A stretch of DNA of 64,000 nucleotides, taken from assembly GCF_003182355.1 (NCBI RefSeq), contig NZ_QGTW01000001.1:682001-746000 (forward strand). The letters are read 5' to 3'. Position 1 is the stretch's first letter, and each line of letters begins with the position of its first letter. Under the pieces are notes generated by a model. The model was given only the letters and a program-made list of their open reading frames with translations. It was not told where the DNA came from and searched no databases. Positions 25,877 through 34,839 of this stretch are shown here, piece by piece. A program made the translations under genes and the position numbers. The stretch is from Cytobacillus oceanisediminis (GTDB lineage: Bacteria > Bacillota > Bacilli > Bacillales > Cytobacillaceae).

Positions 25877-27457
25877 TCACTTTTCAACTTTATCAATAAA
25901 AAACATCTTAATCGCAGAGGCGACCTGTAATACGAAAATAAACAGGACAGTAGAACCCCCAAGAGCTGCTAAATACTTAACGCCGTCGACCCCTTGGGCT
26001 CCACCGGCATACGCCACCATAACGAAAGCAATCGTGGCAATTGAAAGTGCCCAGAGAAGCTTTTTCCACTTAGCTGGCTCCTCATCATGTTTGATATTTT
26101 CAGTGCACAAAGATGAAATTGTGCGTACCATTGAATCTGCGGCGGTTGCAAAAGAAAGGATAAGAGCAAGCATTACAACAGGAATTAATATACTGCCTAA
26201 CGGCAAATTGGCTAAAAATGCCCATAGCCCAGCAACTGCACCACTTTCTTTAATTGTGCCAACAAGGTCTATAACGTTATTTTGCTGCCAAAATAACGCC
26301 GTTCCTCCCCAAACCCCAAACCAAACGATGCTAAATACGGAAGGCAAAATCCAGTTGATAAACATAAATTCACGAATTGTACGACCATGCGAAATAATCG
26401 CAAGAAATATTCCCATCAAAGGTGCATAGGCAATCCAGATGGCCCAATCATATAGAGTCCACCACATTACGAGCGCTTCTCCGCCCATATCTATTGGGTC
26501 TAGGCCCCAGGCCCAGAAATTTTGCAGCCAGTATCCCATTCCAGCAGTGGAAGTTCGTAAAATATACAGAGTTGGACCAATAATAATGATCGTAATCAGT
26601 ATAATGTAAAATACTTTTGCATTGATATCTGACAAAATCCGAATTCCCTTATCCAATCCTTTCAATGCTGAAAGGGTAAATGTACCTGTAATCAAAAAGG
26701 TTAACACGAGCCACATTATAGGTCCTTGCTGGATCCCATATGTTGTTTCAATCCCCGAGCCTACCAGAGCCAACCCGGCACCTAGGGAGGAGGCCAATCC
26801 TAGTGCGATTGCTAGCACAGCTAATGTATCAATGATGCTTGTCCAAACGCCCTTCGTTATTTTTTCTCCAAATAAAGGAATTAACGTTGCTGTAACCGAT
26901 AATGATTTCTTCCGATTAAAGTACATGTACGCTACGACTAAGCCGCTTAATGAATACATGGCATAAGGGATGAAAGTCCAATTATAGAAACTCCGTCCCA
27001 TTGCAAAAATCGCTGCTTCAGAAGTTCCTGGCTTAATACCTGTTTGTTCCATTTCTCCATAAATATTTCCAAGATAAATGATTGGTTCATTCACTCCATA
27101 AGTAATAACACCTGTTGCAATTCCTCCTGTCAATGCCATTGCAAACCAAACAGGAAAAGAGAATTTAGGCTTGGCATCCTCTCCCCCTAAACGAACCTTT
27201 CCAAGCTTTGAAAATGTTACAAGTGCCACAATTACTAATGCAACAATGGAAATGATTTGATAAAGCCACCCGAGACCCCGCAGAGAACCCAGAAAGCCGT
27301 TCATTGATATGTCTGCCAGCATTTTGTTATTAACAATACCAAGAACAGCCCCTCCTCCAACAATGAGAAACGCTGGCCAAAAAACACCTTTACGGGTTTT
27401 CCGATTTGTTCCGATTTTCACCTCTGGGCTATTTCCCTTTTCTGTTTCCAAAGACAT
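25877..27457 (-). CDS. Divergent BCCT (betaine/carnitine/choline) family transporter
   Basis: A 526-residue carrier with about twelve helices. The segment ATGVITYGVNEPIIYLGN corresponds to the BCCT Gly-rich TM3, and TM8 reads WTLYDWAIWIAYAP followed by SHGRTIREF. In BetP, CaiT and OpuD the TM8 Trp-box is near WTLFYWAWWISW. The Asp and Ile here alter the cation-pi cage, so the ligand is probably not simple glycine betaine. The start is ATG 27457 behind AAAGGGGGAG; a frame extending to 27478 lacks support. It lies between the REC-AraC regulator and the MIO-less lyase, all on the minus strand. It probably imports the lyase substrate, a quaternary amine. Confidence 0.9.
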   Translation of the reverse strand: MSLETEKGNSPEVKIGTNRKTRKGVFWPAFLIVGGGAVLGIVNNKMLADISMNGFLGSLRGLGWLYQIISIVALVIVALVTFSKLGKVRLGGEDAKPKFSFPVWFAMALTGGIATGVITYGVNEPIIYLGNIYGEMEQTGIKPGTSEAAIFAMGRSFYNWTFIPYAMYSLSGLVVAYMYFNRKKSLSVTATLIPLFGEKITKGVWTSIIDTLAVLAIALGLASSLGAGLALVGSGIETTYGIQQGPIMWLVLTFLITGTFTLSALKGLDKGIRILSDINAKVFYIILITIIIIGPTLYILRTSTAGMGYWLQNFWAWGLDPIDMGGEALVMWWTLYDWAIWIAYAPLMGIFLAIISHGRTIREFMFINWILPSVFSIVWFGVWGGTALFWQQNNVIDLVGTIKESGAVAGLWAFLANLPLGSILIPVVMLALILSFATAADSMVRTISSLCTENIKHDEEPAKWKKLLWALSIATIAFVMVAYAGGAQGVDGVKYLAALGGSTVLFIFVLQVASAIKMFFIDKVEK

Positions 27458-27695
27458 GTATACTCCCCCTTTTAACAAACATGTGTGTAATTCAGAAACG
27501 AGTTGGCAAAATAATGTTTTGAATTTACAGAAAATTATAAATCATAAACACTCATGAAAATATACATGTTCATTTTGAACTTCAATACATATCTTTGATA
27601 TTAAACTTTATATTGAGACCTATATATATACTTTTCTTAGATTTCTATATTTTCTTTAGATTTTAAAGTTGCGAGTTATAAACAATATATGTATT

Positions 27696-29162
27696 CTATT
27701 TGTTTAATCGGTACTCCCGTGGTGTAAAAGAAGTAGCTTCTTTAAAAAGACGTGTAAAATAATTGGGATTATTGAAACCAACTTGATAGGCTATTTCTTT
27801 TATGGAGAGTTCCGTTCCTGTCAAAAGCCGTTTTGCCTCTTTAACTCTTACGGTTGTTAAGAGCTGACGAAATGGTGTTCCATGTTTGTTCATTAATACA
27901 TGGCTATAGTAAGAAGGGTTTCTTCCCACTGCTTCAGCTACTTTCTCAAGTGACAAATTAGGATTACTATAATGAGATTCAATATAACTGATCCCTTTTT
28001 CGATAATGTCATTTTTGGAATCTACTTCAGCTTCCTGAGCCCAGTCGATAATTTGATAAATAAATAACAGCATTTCTTGTACAATACGATACAAAACACT
28101 ATTTTTCAGGATTTCAGTGAATATTTTCATATAATATTTTTCAACATCTTGTTTATTTAGACTATATGTCTTCATAAAACGCCTTATTTGTGCCAATATA
28201 CTAGTCAGTCTGGTTCTTAATGTTTCCGGATTTGGAAAGGGTGTATGTATATGTAAAAATTCATTATGCATCCATTCTTTTATCTTTTGTTTATCAAAAC
28301 TGTTAAGCATGTCAATCCATTCACGCTGTTCATTTGGTGTTAAGAATGGATCCACTTCACACCTGCATTCATATTCATCCCTTGGCAGTACCACCTGCCG
28401 ATAACCAATAAAAAAAGTTACTTCCAATAAGCTTCTTGCTTTTAAATATTTATCATGAACAGGACTGTCTTCAGTACCGGATGGAATGATCACAGCTGCT
28501 AATGGCTCTATATATACCGCTTCCCATTCCCTTAATATTTTCCATGCTTCTTCCTTATATCCGATTCCTGTATCTCTAAAAAGACAAACTACAGCATCCA
28601 TCAAAGGCAAAATAACGGGTTGTTCCCGGAATGGATAAAAGGATAAGAATGAAGCCAAGTCTATCACCTTTTGATTTTCAGTTTGCAGCAGAATAAGCGT
28701 AATATTGGCAGCATGCTGTTCATCATTTAAAAATAATGAACGGTAGGAATAACCTTCATTATGTAAAGACCCCTGACTATGTTTTTGTTCACCAATAGCA
28801 GCATTCGAAAGGGCCATTTGCAGACAACGTTTTATTTGTATTGGCTCAAGCGGCTTAACAAGTAAATCAATGCTCTGCCATTCAAGGGCTTGCTTTGCTC
28901 TTTCAAAGGTTGCTTCAGCTGAAACAACAATCACTTTTTTACAAAACCTTTTAACATGCCTTGTCATAGAGGCCCAATTTTCATTGGGAATCATATCTAA
29001 TTCTATATATAAAATATCTGGAGTCTCTTTTTCCAACATTATTATTGTTTCCTTTATCGTGGTTGCAGTTATTACATGATTAATAGGGAATGAATATGCT
29101 GAAATAAGCCATTCAATTACGATTCTCTCATGCTGGTCTCGCTCAGAAATTAATATCTTCAT
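27696..29162 (-). CDS. Response-regulator-type transcription factor with AraC HTH
   Basis: The 488-residue product has an N-terminal receiver-like domain (1-120) with DILYIELDMIPNEN at the phospho-site region and a Lys near VKPLEP. A long middle region follows (130-380), and a C-terminal AraC HTH pair (385-485) with LSLEKVAEAVGRNPSYYSHV and IKEIAYQVGFNNPNYFTRLFKE. No cognate histidine kinase is present here. The ATG at 29162 follows CAGGTGA. It is 217 bases upstream of the BCCT gene on the same strand, so it probably regulates that gene and the lyase. The signal could be the substrate or an orphan kinase. Confidence 0.88.
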   Translation of the reverse strand: MKILISERDQHERIVIEWLISAYSFPINHVITATTIKETIIMLEKETPDILYIELDMIPNENWASMTRHVKRFCKKVIVVSAEATFERAKQALEWQSIDLLVKPLEPIQIKRCLQMALSNAAIGEQKHSQGSLHNEGYSYRSLFLNDEQHAANITLILLQTENQKVIDLASFLSFYPFREQPVILPLMDAVVCLFRDTGIGYKEEAWKILREWEAVYIEPLAAVIIPSGTEDSPVHDKYLKARSLLEVTFFIGYRQVVLPRDEYECRCEVDPFLTPNEQREWIDMLNSFDKQKIKEWMHNEFLHIHTPFPNPETLRTRLTSILAQIRRFMKTYSLNKQDVEKYYMKIFTEILKNSVLYRIVQEMLLFIYQIIDWAQEAEVDSKNDIIEKGISYIESHYSNPNLSLEKVAEAVGRNPSYYSHVLMNKHGTPFRQLLTTVRVKEAKRLLTGTELSIKEIAYQVGFNNPNYFTRLFKEATSFTPREYRLNK

Positions 29163-29310
29163 TTAGTTCACCTGCCAAGTAGTAATCTAACAGTCTTAAA
29201 ACTTTTAAAAAATGACTTAAATTAAGTTAAAGTATATAGATTATTTTTTTAAAATAAAATAACTTTTAAAAATATTTAAACGATCTTGGTTTGCTTTTTC
29301 ATCCAACTCC

Positions 29311-29481
29311 TCTGCAATACTTATTTTATGATGGCGTGTGGGAAGCGGTAAACATTCTTATTCTCATTTGGCAATAATGTTCTGCGGAGGAGTTGGGTTT
29401 TTTTAGCGCGAGCTCCCTGGGAAGTTTTCTTCCCGCTTTTCTTACTCCAGCAGCTATCTTGTCTGTTGCTGCATAAAACAA
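29311..29481 (+). pseudogene. nhaC remnant, upstream fragment
   Basis: The plus strand here encodes LFYDGVWEAVNILILIWQ, then a stop, then EELGFFSASSLGSFLPAFLT and PAAIL. This aligns with residues about 321-376 of the intact NhaC protein at 22491-23915 (FYDGGNQMMEAISLLILIWA, then GSSLGSFLPAYLTPAAIF). It has an in-frame stop and ends at a TAA near 29481. The continuation of the same protein is found at 37847-38030, separated by 8.4 kb. Confidence 0.8.
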
Positions 29482-29571
29482 CCTATTTTAATAGTCATTA
29501 CGTTTAAATGCACATAGGGATCCCTTCAAATGAATATACTGCAATGATTCCTATTGCAGAGGGGCGAAGAG

Positions 29572-31026
29572 ATGGCTTGGAACAAGAAACTCGAATTAAC
29601 GATTGAGCAAATGCTTTACCTGATTAGAAATGGATTGAGAAAATCACACTCCCCGAAGCACATAATCATTGTCGGTGCAGGTATGGCAGGACTAGTTGCT
29701 GGTTCTTTATTAAAGGAATCCGGTCATAAAATCACAATCCTTGAAGCGGACGGCAGAATTGGCGGACGTGTATATACCATGCGCTCCCCTTTTAGCGATG
29801 GATTATACTTCAACGCAGGACCCATGCGCATCCCCCATGTCCATTCATTGACTTTTGAATATATTAAAAAATTCAGGCTTCCCATCAACGTATTTATAAA
29901 CCGGACTCCAATGGATCTTCTTTACGTAAATGGCATCAAAACGCGTCTCGACGTGTTTGAACGCAACCCAGGCATTTTAAAATTCCCCATTCCTCCAAAT
30001 GAGAAAGGGAAATCGGCAGAAGAGCTTCTGCTTTCAGTCGTACAGCCTTTTATTGACTTTATCAACCAAGACCCTGTGAGAAATTGGGCCATTCTGGAAA
30101 AACAATATCGGAAATACTCGTTTGGATATATATTAAACTCTTATTTTTCAGATGGTGCAATCGACATGATCGGTGTGCTTCTCGATTTGGAAGCATTCAT
30201 GGGAATGTCTTTTATTGAAGTTTTACGAGAGTTAATCATTTTTACTTCACCAGGTGGTTACTATGAAATAACAGGCGGAATGGATCGATTGCCAAAGGCA
30301 TTTCTGCCCCAATTAAAAGAAGATATTCGCCTCCAGCAAAAAATGACGGGAATCGTTCAGGATACAAATGGTGTTGCCATCCACTGTACTCATCAGCATT
30401 CCCAGGAGTCTTTTACCTTAACAGGTGACTTGGCTATCGTGACCATCCCATTTACGGCTTTGCGATTTGTGGATGTCAAACCATTCCATTCTTTCTCCTA
30501 TTTGAAACGCAGAGCCATACGCGAACTTAATTATATGGCAGCAACCAAAATTGCTATTGAGTTTAAGAGCAGGTTTTGGGAAAAAGAAGGCCAACTTGGC
30601 GGGAAAACCATTACGGACCTGCCGATTCGATTTACCTTCCTTCCAAGTCACGGGATTGGGACAAAAGGACCTGCAATTGTTTTAGCCAGTTATACTTGGG
30701 CGGATGAAGCACTAACGTGGGATAGTCAGCCTGAGGACGAGCGCATTCACTATGCGCTAAAAAACTTGGCGGAGATTTACGGAAATCAAGTGTATGCTCA
30801 ATTTGTTACAGGGGCTTCCTACAGCTGGGGCCAGAATCCTTATTCTTGCGGCGGATTTACATTCTTTGAACCAGGACAGGAAACCGAATTGTATCCTAAT
30901 ATCCTAGCACCTGAAGGGCGAGTCCATTTTGCCGGTGAGCATACGTCCCTTACCCATGGCTGGATTCAGGGAGCGATCGAATCCGGGATACGAGTTGCCT
31001 ATGAGGTGAATGACTTGCCAAAATAA
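29572..31026 (+). CDS. Flavin monoamine oxidase / L-amino acid oxidase family protein (copy B)
   Basis: A 484-residue paralogue of the enzyme at 16881-18377, collinear over its whole length. It has [51 protein letters not shown] and the C-terminal [20 protein letters not shown]. Both should be cytoplasmic FAD amine/amino acid oxidases producing an imine and hydrogen peroxide. Translation begins at ATG 29572, eight bases after AGGGG; the upstream TTG at 29554 lacks a ribosome binding site. It lies within the block that interrupts nhaC and is convergent with the bacteriocin operon. A role in the bacteriocin pathway is possible but not shown. Confidence 0.92.
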   Translation: MAWNKKLELTIEQMLYLIRNGLRKSHSPKHIIIVGAGMAGLVAGSLLKESGHKITILEADGRIGGRVYTMRSPFSDGLYFNAGPMRIPHVHSLTFEYIKKFRLPINVFINRTPMDLLYVNGIKTRLDVFERNPGILKFPIPPNEKGKSAEELLLSVVQPFIDFINQDPVRNWAILEKQYRKYSFGYILNSYFSDGAIDMIGVLLDLEAFMGMSFIEVLRELIIFTSPGGYYEITGGMDRLPKAFLPQLKEDIRLQQKMTGIVQDTNGVAIHCTHQHSQESFTLTGDLAIVTIPFTALRFVDVKPFHSFSYLKRRAIRELNYMAATKIAIEFKSRFWEKEGQLGGKTITDLPIRFTFLPSHGIGTKGPAIVLASYTWADEALTWDSQPEDERIHYALKNLAEIYGNQVYAQFVTGASYSWGQNPYSCGGFTFFEPGQETELYPNILAPEGRVHFAGEHTSLTHGWIQGAIESGIRVAYEVNDLPK

Positions 31027-31180
31027 AACCGGAAAAAGAGAGAAAAAGTACTGATACTTCTACTATATGCCCGAGCTGCTGGGGGAACATTTTATGCTAG
31101 AGGAACCTCCTGAATATCGAAACTGCCCTCAAAGCCTAGGATCTTCTCTATTCAGAATCGGAAAATGATAAACTAGTGAA

Positions 31181-31214
31181 AAAGAGATACCCTCTTATTG
31201 AGAGTATCTCATTT
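31181..31214. terminator. Convergent terminator
   Basis: GAGATAC-CTC pairs with GAG-GTATCTC across TTATT, with A-rich sequence before and TTT after. It separates the amine oxidase (+) from the SagB-type gene (-). Confidence 0.75.
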
Positions 31215-31298
31215 CGGCTCGGTATTAGTCTTATAAATTATTGTTAAATTGATCAAAGTTGTATATCAATTTTACTTCTATCAGAATCATCTCCTTGC

Positions 31299-32873
31299 CT
31301 AGCTAATTAAATTCCCCCTCAACCATGGACGGGCTCGGTAGAAGCCAATCGGGATTTGGATTAGGCTTGTTTTTCCCTGTGATTCCATCCTGTAAATTTC
31401 ATCACACGTTTTCGCATCAAATCCGAGAAGTGGATGCCCGCCCATCCCGAGGGCTGTCGCCGCTAAAAGCAGTCGCTGCACAAGCATACCAGCTTCCATT
31501 TGCTGGATACGGTAGCCTCTGTAGCCAAGTGCCGTTGTATAAAAATCTTTATCCCCTGCTACATGCAGGCAAAGCGGGACTTGGAACAAATTCACATTAC
31601 CAGCTGGCATTCCGTATTGCAGTACAAGCCGATGATCTCCGGAATTTAGCTCCTGCAGCGAATGAGTATCGCTGTCATAATAATAAGCTCCATCCGGAAT
31701 GCCTTCCACATTATTCAAGCAGGCATAAAGCATGACACGTGACTTGCGCTTATCAAGTGCCGCATCTAAATCGTTTCGGTACGAGAAAGAAGCAGTTGCC
31801 TCCTGCAGCAGAGCTGCCAGCTGCTTCCCGCTAACCTTTCCTAAAACGAAATCAATGTCCGGTGAATAACGATTTCTGCAGACTGACGCAAGATCATAAG
31901 ATATCCTTTTTACATGAGGAAGAGCCACCGCCTGCCCCTCACAATGCCTCTCTTCAGCTTTCATTTGCTGAAACGATCGCGTTGATTCCAGCATGGACGC
32001 CTTATTTATTTTGGTTAACATCGGAAATTCTTTAACTTTAAGCGACCTGACACAGTAATTATTCTGAATAGATGTCACTTCCTGGCACAATTCAGAGGCA
32101 GAGACCATCTCGTCTATGCCGCTTCTGTTCGTAAACCAGCTGGTCGGTTCAACCGAAAGCGGGATAACGGCATAAACGCTCTCCTCCTGTTCGGGCAGTC
32201 CAAGAAGATGGTTGAAGGCACGATCAAGAAATTGATAGTACACCCCCGCTGCAAAACCAAACCTCTTCGCCACCTCCAATAATTGACCAATTACCACACC
32301 TGCATCCAAGCCCTGCAGACGATAAGCAAAGTTATTGTATTTAAAGAAATTTTTCCAAAACATTGTCGTCACAAACACAGTGCCAAAACAAGCGGACACA
32401 TCACAGCGATTGCCAAGAGCACGGGCTGCATATGAATCAAAATTGCCTTCACGCAGCAAGACCAGGCGGTGGTGCAGCACATCATAATGGTATATCCCTT
32501 CCGGCAAATCCTCCATTTTTAGATACATGTATAATTCGTTGGGATACAGCGCTCCGCCAGAAGGAACAGTACGCCGAAACGACTGCATAATGTTATCCGC
32601 TTGTTCATTGGAACCAAATGCAGAGGCTGACTGGCAAAATTGATTAAGGCCAAATACATACCAGAGAAAATGACCGATTTTCCGAAGGTCAGGCTTTGCC
32701 GGTGCCTCCCATTCTTCAAGAGAAAGGGGTACTTCCAGCGAAAGGGGAACAACTGGCAAGCCGCGGTAAAGCTTATACGCAAGCGGCGCATCTTCCCAGT
32801 CCACTTCCCAATCTGATGGGCTTATCTGATCAATATCAAAATGCAAATTATGCAGAAATGTCTCTAGACTCAT
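31299..32873 (-). CDS. SagB-type FMN dehydrogenase of the azole-peptide cluster, duplicated domain
   Basis: A 524-residue protein with two nitroreductase-fold halves. The first (about 70-260) contains RRTVPSGGALYPNELYMYL and LDAGVVIGQLLEVAKRFGF. The second (about 320-515) contains SPDIDFVLGKVSGKQLAALL, DGAYYYD and MEAGMLVQRLLLAATALGMG. This is the SagB/McbC family, which uses FMN to oxidise azolines to thiazoles or oxazoles. It ends the operon, 22 bases after the E1-YcaO gene. The start is ATG 32873 with GGGAGGTGAAAGG; an open extension to 32954 overlaps the upstream gene and is unlikely. The double-domain form may work as an internal pseudo-dimer (inference). Confidence 0.9.
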   Translation of the reverse strand: MSLETFLHNLHFDIDQISPSDWEVDWEDAPLAYKLYRGLPVVPLSLEVPLSLEEWEAPAKPDLRKIGHFLWYVFGLNQFCQSASAFGSNEQADNIMQSFRRTVPSGGALYPNELYMYLKMEDLPEGIYHYDVLHHRLVLLREGNFDSYAARALGNRCDVSACFGTVFVTTMFWKNFFKYNNFAYRLQGLDAGVVIGQLLEVAKRFGFAAGVYYQFLDRAFNHLLGLPEQEESVYAVIPLSVEPTSWFTNRSGIDEMVSASELCQEVTSIQNNYCVRSLKVKEFPMLTKINKASMLESTRSFQQMKAEERHCEGQAVALPHVKRISYDLASVCRNRYSPDIDFVLGKVSGKQLAALLQEATASFSYRNDLDAALDKRKSRVMLYACLNNVEGIPDGAYYYDSDTHSLQELNSGDHRLVLQYGMPAGNVNLFQVPLCLHVAGDKDFYTTALGYRGYRIQQMEAGMLVQRLLLAATALGMGGHPLLGFDAKTCDEIYRMESQGKTSLIQIPIGFYRARPWLRGNLIS

Positions 32874-32895
32874 CCTTTCACCTCCCAGACAGCGC

Positions 32896-34839
32896 TTATG
32901 GAAATGGGTGCGGATGTGGATTAAGCTGCTCAAATGCAAGCGGTTCTTTTGCATACCCGAGTTCCATTGGGACCCTTAACACCCTCTCAATCCCTGAGAC
33001 GCGTGTTAGGTGATGTCCGAATGTCATAGGCAGCATCCCTGGAATCAGCACTTTGACACAATGTAATCCGTTCCGTTTAACTTCCGGTGTGGTCTGATCC
33101 ACCACAATAACATCAAGGTTCACTCCGTGTAATGCTTGAAGAATGTCCTGCAGATCATCTGTCAGGTCTGCATGTCTCCCCTCCCACTTGAATTCCTCGG
33201 AAAACGTTTGGAGCGGACGATTTTCATCCAGCAAGAACTTTAGACGCTCTTCCGCTTGCGGTAAACCGTAGAGCATCCCATGATCATCCATTTTCCTGAC
33301 GAGGGAAGAATCTTGCAGCATTCGCAAAAATTCCTCCTGGTTCGCTTCCAATTTGTCGTCAAGTGTCATCATCATCCCAGCTAACTCGTGAACCGCGCTT
33401 TTTACCGCCCGTACCGGGTCAGGATGGGCTCCTGCCGCACAAATGATATTCAATCCCTTTTGCTTCCTGTTTTTCGCCATCGCCCAAATACTTGGAATGC
33501 CGTGCTCCATTGTCGCGTTATAGATATACAGATCGTATCCCGCTACCGTCCTCACCCGATCAATCATTAACTTCAATTCCTGGTCATTTGAGGAATAAGG
33601 ATCAAGACGCGGAAGGCTTAGCTTGCCGTACCAAGCCATCAGGAACGAATCACGCTCCACCACTTCTAAAATACCGTAGAAAATAGCCTCCTCCAAGCTT
33701 CCGCCTAGTGCACATCCGTTGGACGTTTCATAGACAAATCCCTGCCCGCAGCCCAAGCTGTAATAAGCAAGCAGCTCAGGAACCAGAATGGGACGCTCTT
33801 GCAAAAACGAATAGCCCCATACCCAATTCATTGGGATATCAGGATCAAACTTTTTAAATGGAAAATCCGGCCGTGCATACTGTTCATCCGCATGCACACC
33901 TACTTTAACAGGATTAAGGGCCCGATCTTCCAGGTTGCGGAAACTGTCATAGACTACTGTCCGTTTTCCACGGGGTGCCATACCGCAGGACCGCTCAAGA
34001 CCCTCCAAAATCGCAGTCAACTCGCTTACCTTATATGAATGGGTCCGGCCTGCTACCCCTTCGTCCCCTGAAAACAACGGCAGATTTACAATTACATCCG
34101 CAAACGGAGGTGTGAAATCATACATTTTACCATTCAATAAACCAGTCCGCGGATCCAGGTAATCTTTGACGAGAAATTTATTTAATTCATCCATGGAACG
34201 GCAACGGTAACTGTCGGGGCTAACTTTTGGACTAGGCTTCATTGAAATTCGGGCAGCTGCCTGTGAATCTTCAGGTAACGGACTGCAGACCGGACACAAT
34301 GAATCCGGTAAGATCTTGTGGCAAGAGTTCTGAAGTGTCTTCAGGTTGATCAAAAACATCCTTCCTTCCAAGTCGTCCAAGCTGCCCTCCAACACCCTGT
34401 GCACTTCCGATACGAGCAAGTAAGCCATCTGTAATAGCCCCGTGCTCGATGCCCATGCGTCCTGTATCATACTACCGTTCTCTGCCAGTTTCTGCTGCAG
34501 TCCCCACATCTCTTTGCGGTCACGCCCTGCAAAGAGTTTTCGCATGTCCGCACACTGTGAGCACCCCGGCGTCCCCGGGTGAACCAGCGGACCAACCACA
34601 CCCTCGCCAAAGGAAACAAAGCCCCTTAACCAAGGAATACCGGATGATCGTGACACCTCTTCTACCTTTTTATGGACGGCAGGAAACCAGGCATCGTGCA
34701 GCACCAAGACCAAATCGGTCCCTTCCGGCAGGTCTGGTTCAAAATTTTTATAGCGAACTATTTTATATTGGGCGGGCAGTTCTTTGCACACGCTGTCCGC
34801 CAGCAGTCCTTCTCCGACAACTACCACGACCGCACTCAC
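32896..34839 (-). CDS. Azole-peptide cyclodehydratase, fused E1-like and YcaO domains
   Basis: The 647-residue product joins an N-terminal E1/Ocin-ThiF-like part (about 1-210) to a YcaO domain (about 230-647). A zinc tetrad is visible as CSQC (about residue 93) and CPVC (about 181). YcaO ATP-site motifs are SELTAILEGLERSCG and EEAIFYGILEVVERDSF, and the C-terminus ends in the proline motif PHPHPFP. YcaO enzymes use ATP to cyclise Cys, Ser or Thr to azolines. The gene starts with GTG 34839, overlapping the stop of the ThiF-like gene by four bases, so translation is coupled. Substrate: very likely the Cys-rich peptide at 36980-37258. Confidence 0.93.
   Translation of the reverse strand: MSAVVVVVGEGLLADSVCKELPAQYKIVRYKNFEPDLPEGTDLVLVLHDAWFPAVHKKVEEVSRSSGIPWLRGFVSFGEGVVGPLVHPGTPGCSQCADMRKLFAGRDRKEMWGLQQKLAENGSMIQDAWASSTGLLQMAYLLVSEVHRVLEGSLDDLEGRMFLINLKTLQNSCHKILPDSLCPVCSPLPEDSQAAARISMKPSPKVSPDSYRCRSMDELNKFLVKDYLDPRTGLLNGKMYDFTPPFADVIVNLPLFSGDEGVAGRTHSYKVSELTAILEGLERSCGMAPRGKRTVVYDSFRNLEDRALNPVKVGVHADEQYARPDFPFKKFDPDIPMNWVWGYSFLQERPILVPELLAYYSLGCGQGFVYETSNGCALGGSLEEAIFYGILEVVERDSFLMAWYGKLSLPRLDPYSSNDQELKLMIDRVRTVAGYDLYIYNATMEHGIPSIWAMAKNRKQKGLNIICAAGAHPDPVRAVKSAVHELAGMMMTLDDKLEANQEEFLRMLQDSSLVRKMDDHGMLYGLPQAEERLKFLLDENRPLQTFSEEFKWEGRHADLTDDLQDILQALHGVNLDVIVVDQTTPEVKRNGLHCVKVLIPGMLPMTFGHHLTRVSGIERVLRVPMELGYAKEPLAFEQLNPHPHPFP

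Noticed and set aside
29482..29571. Target-site duplication or inverted repeat at the ends of the 8.4 kb block
   Set aside because: Comparing the two junctions by eye gave no convincing direct or inverted repeat.
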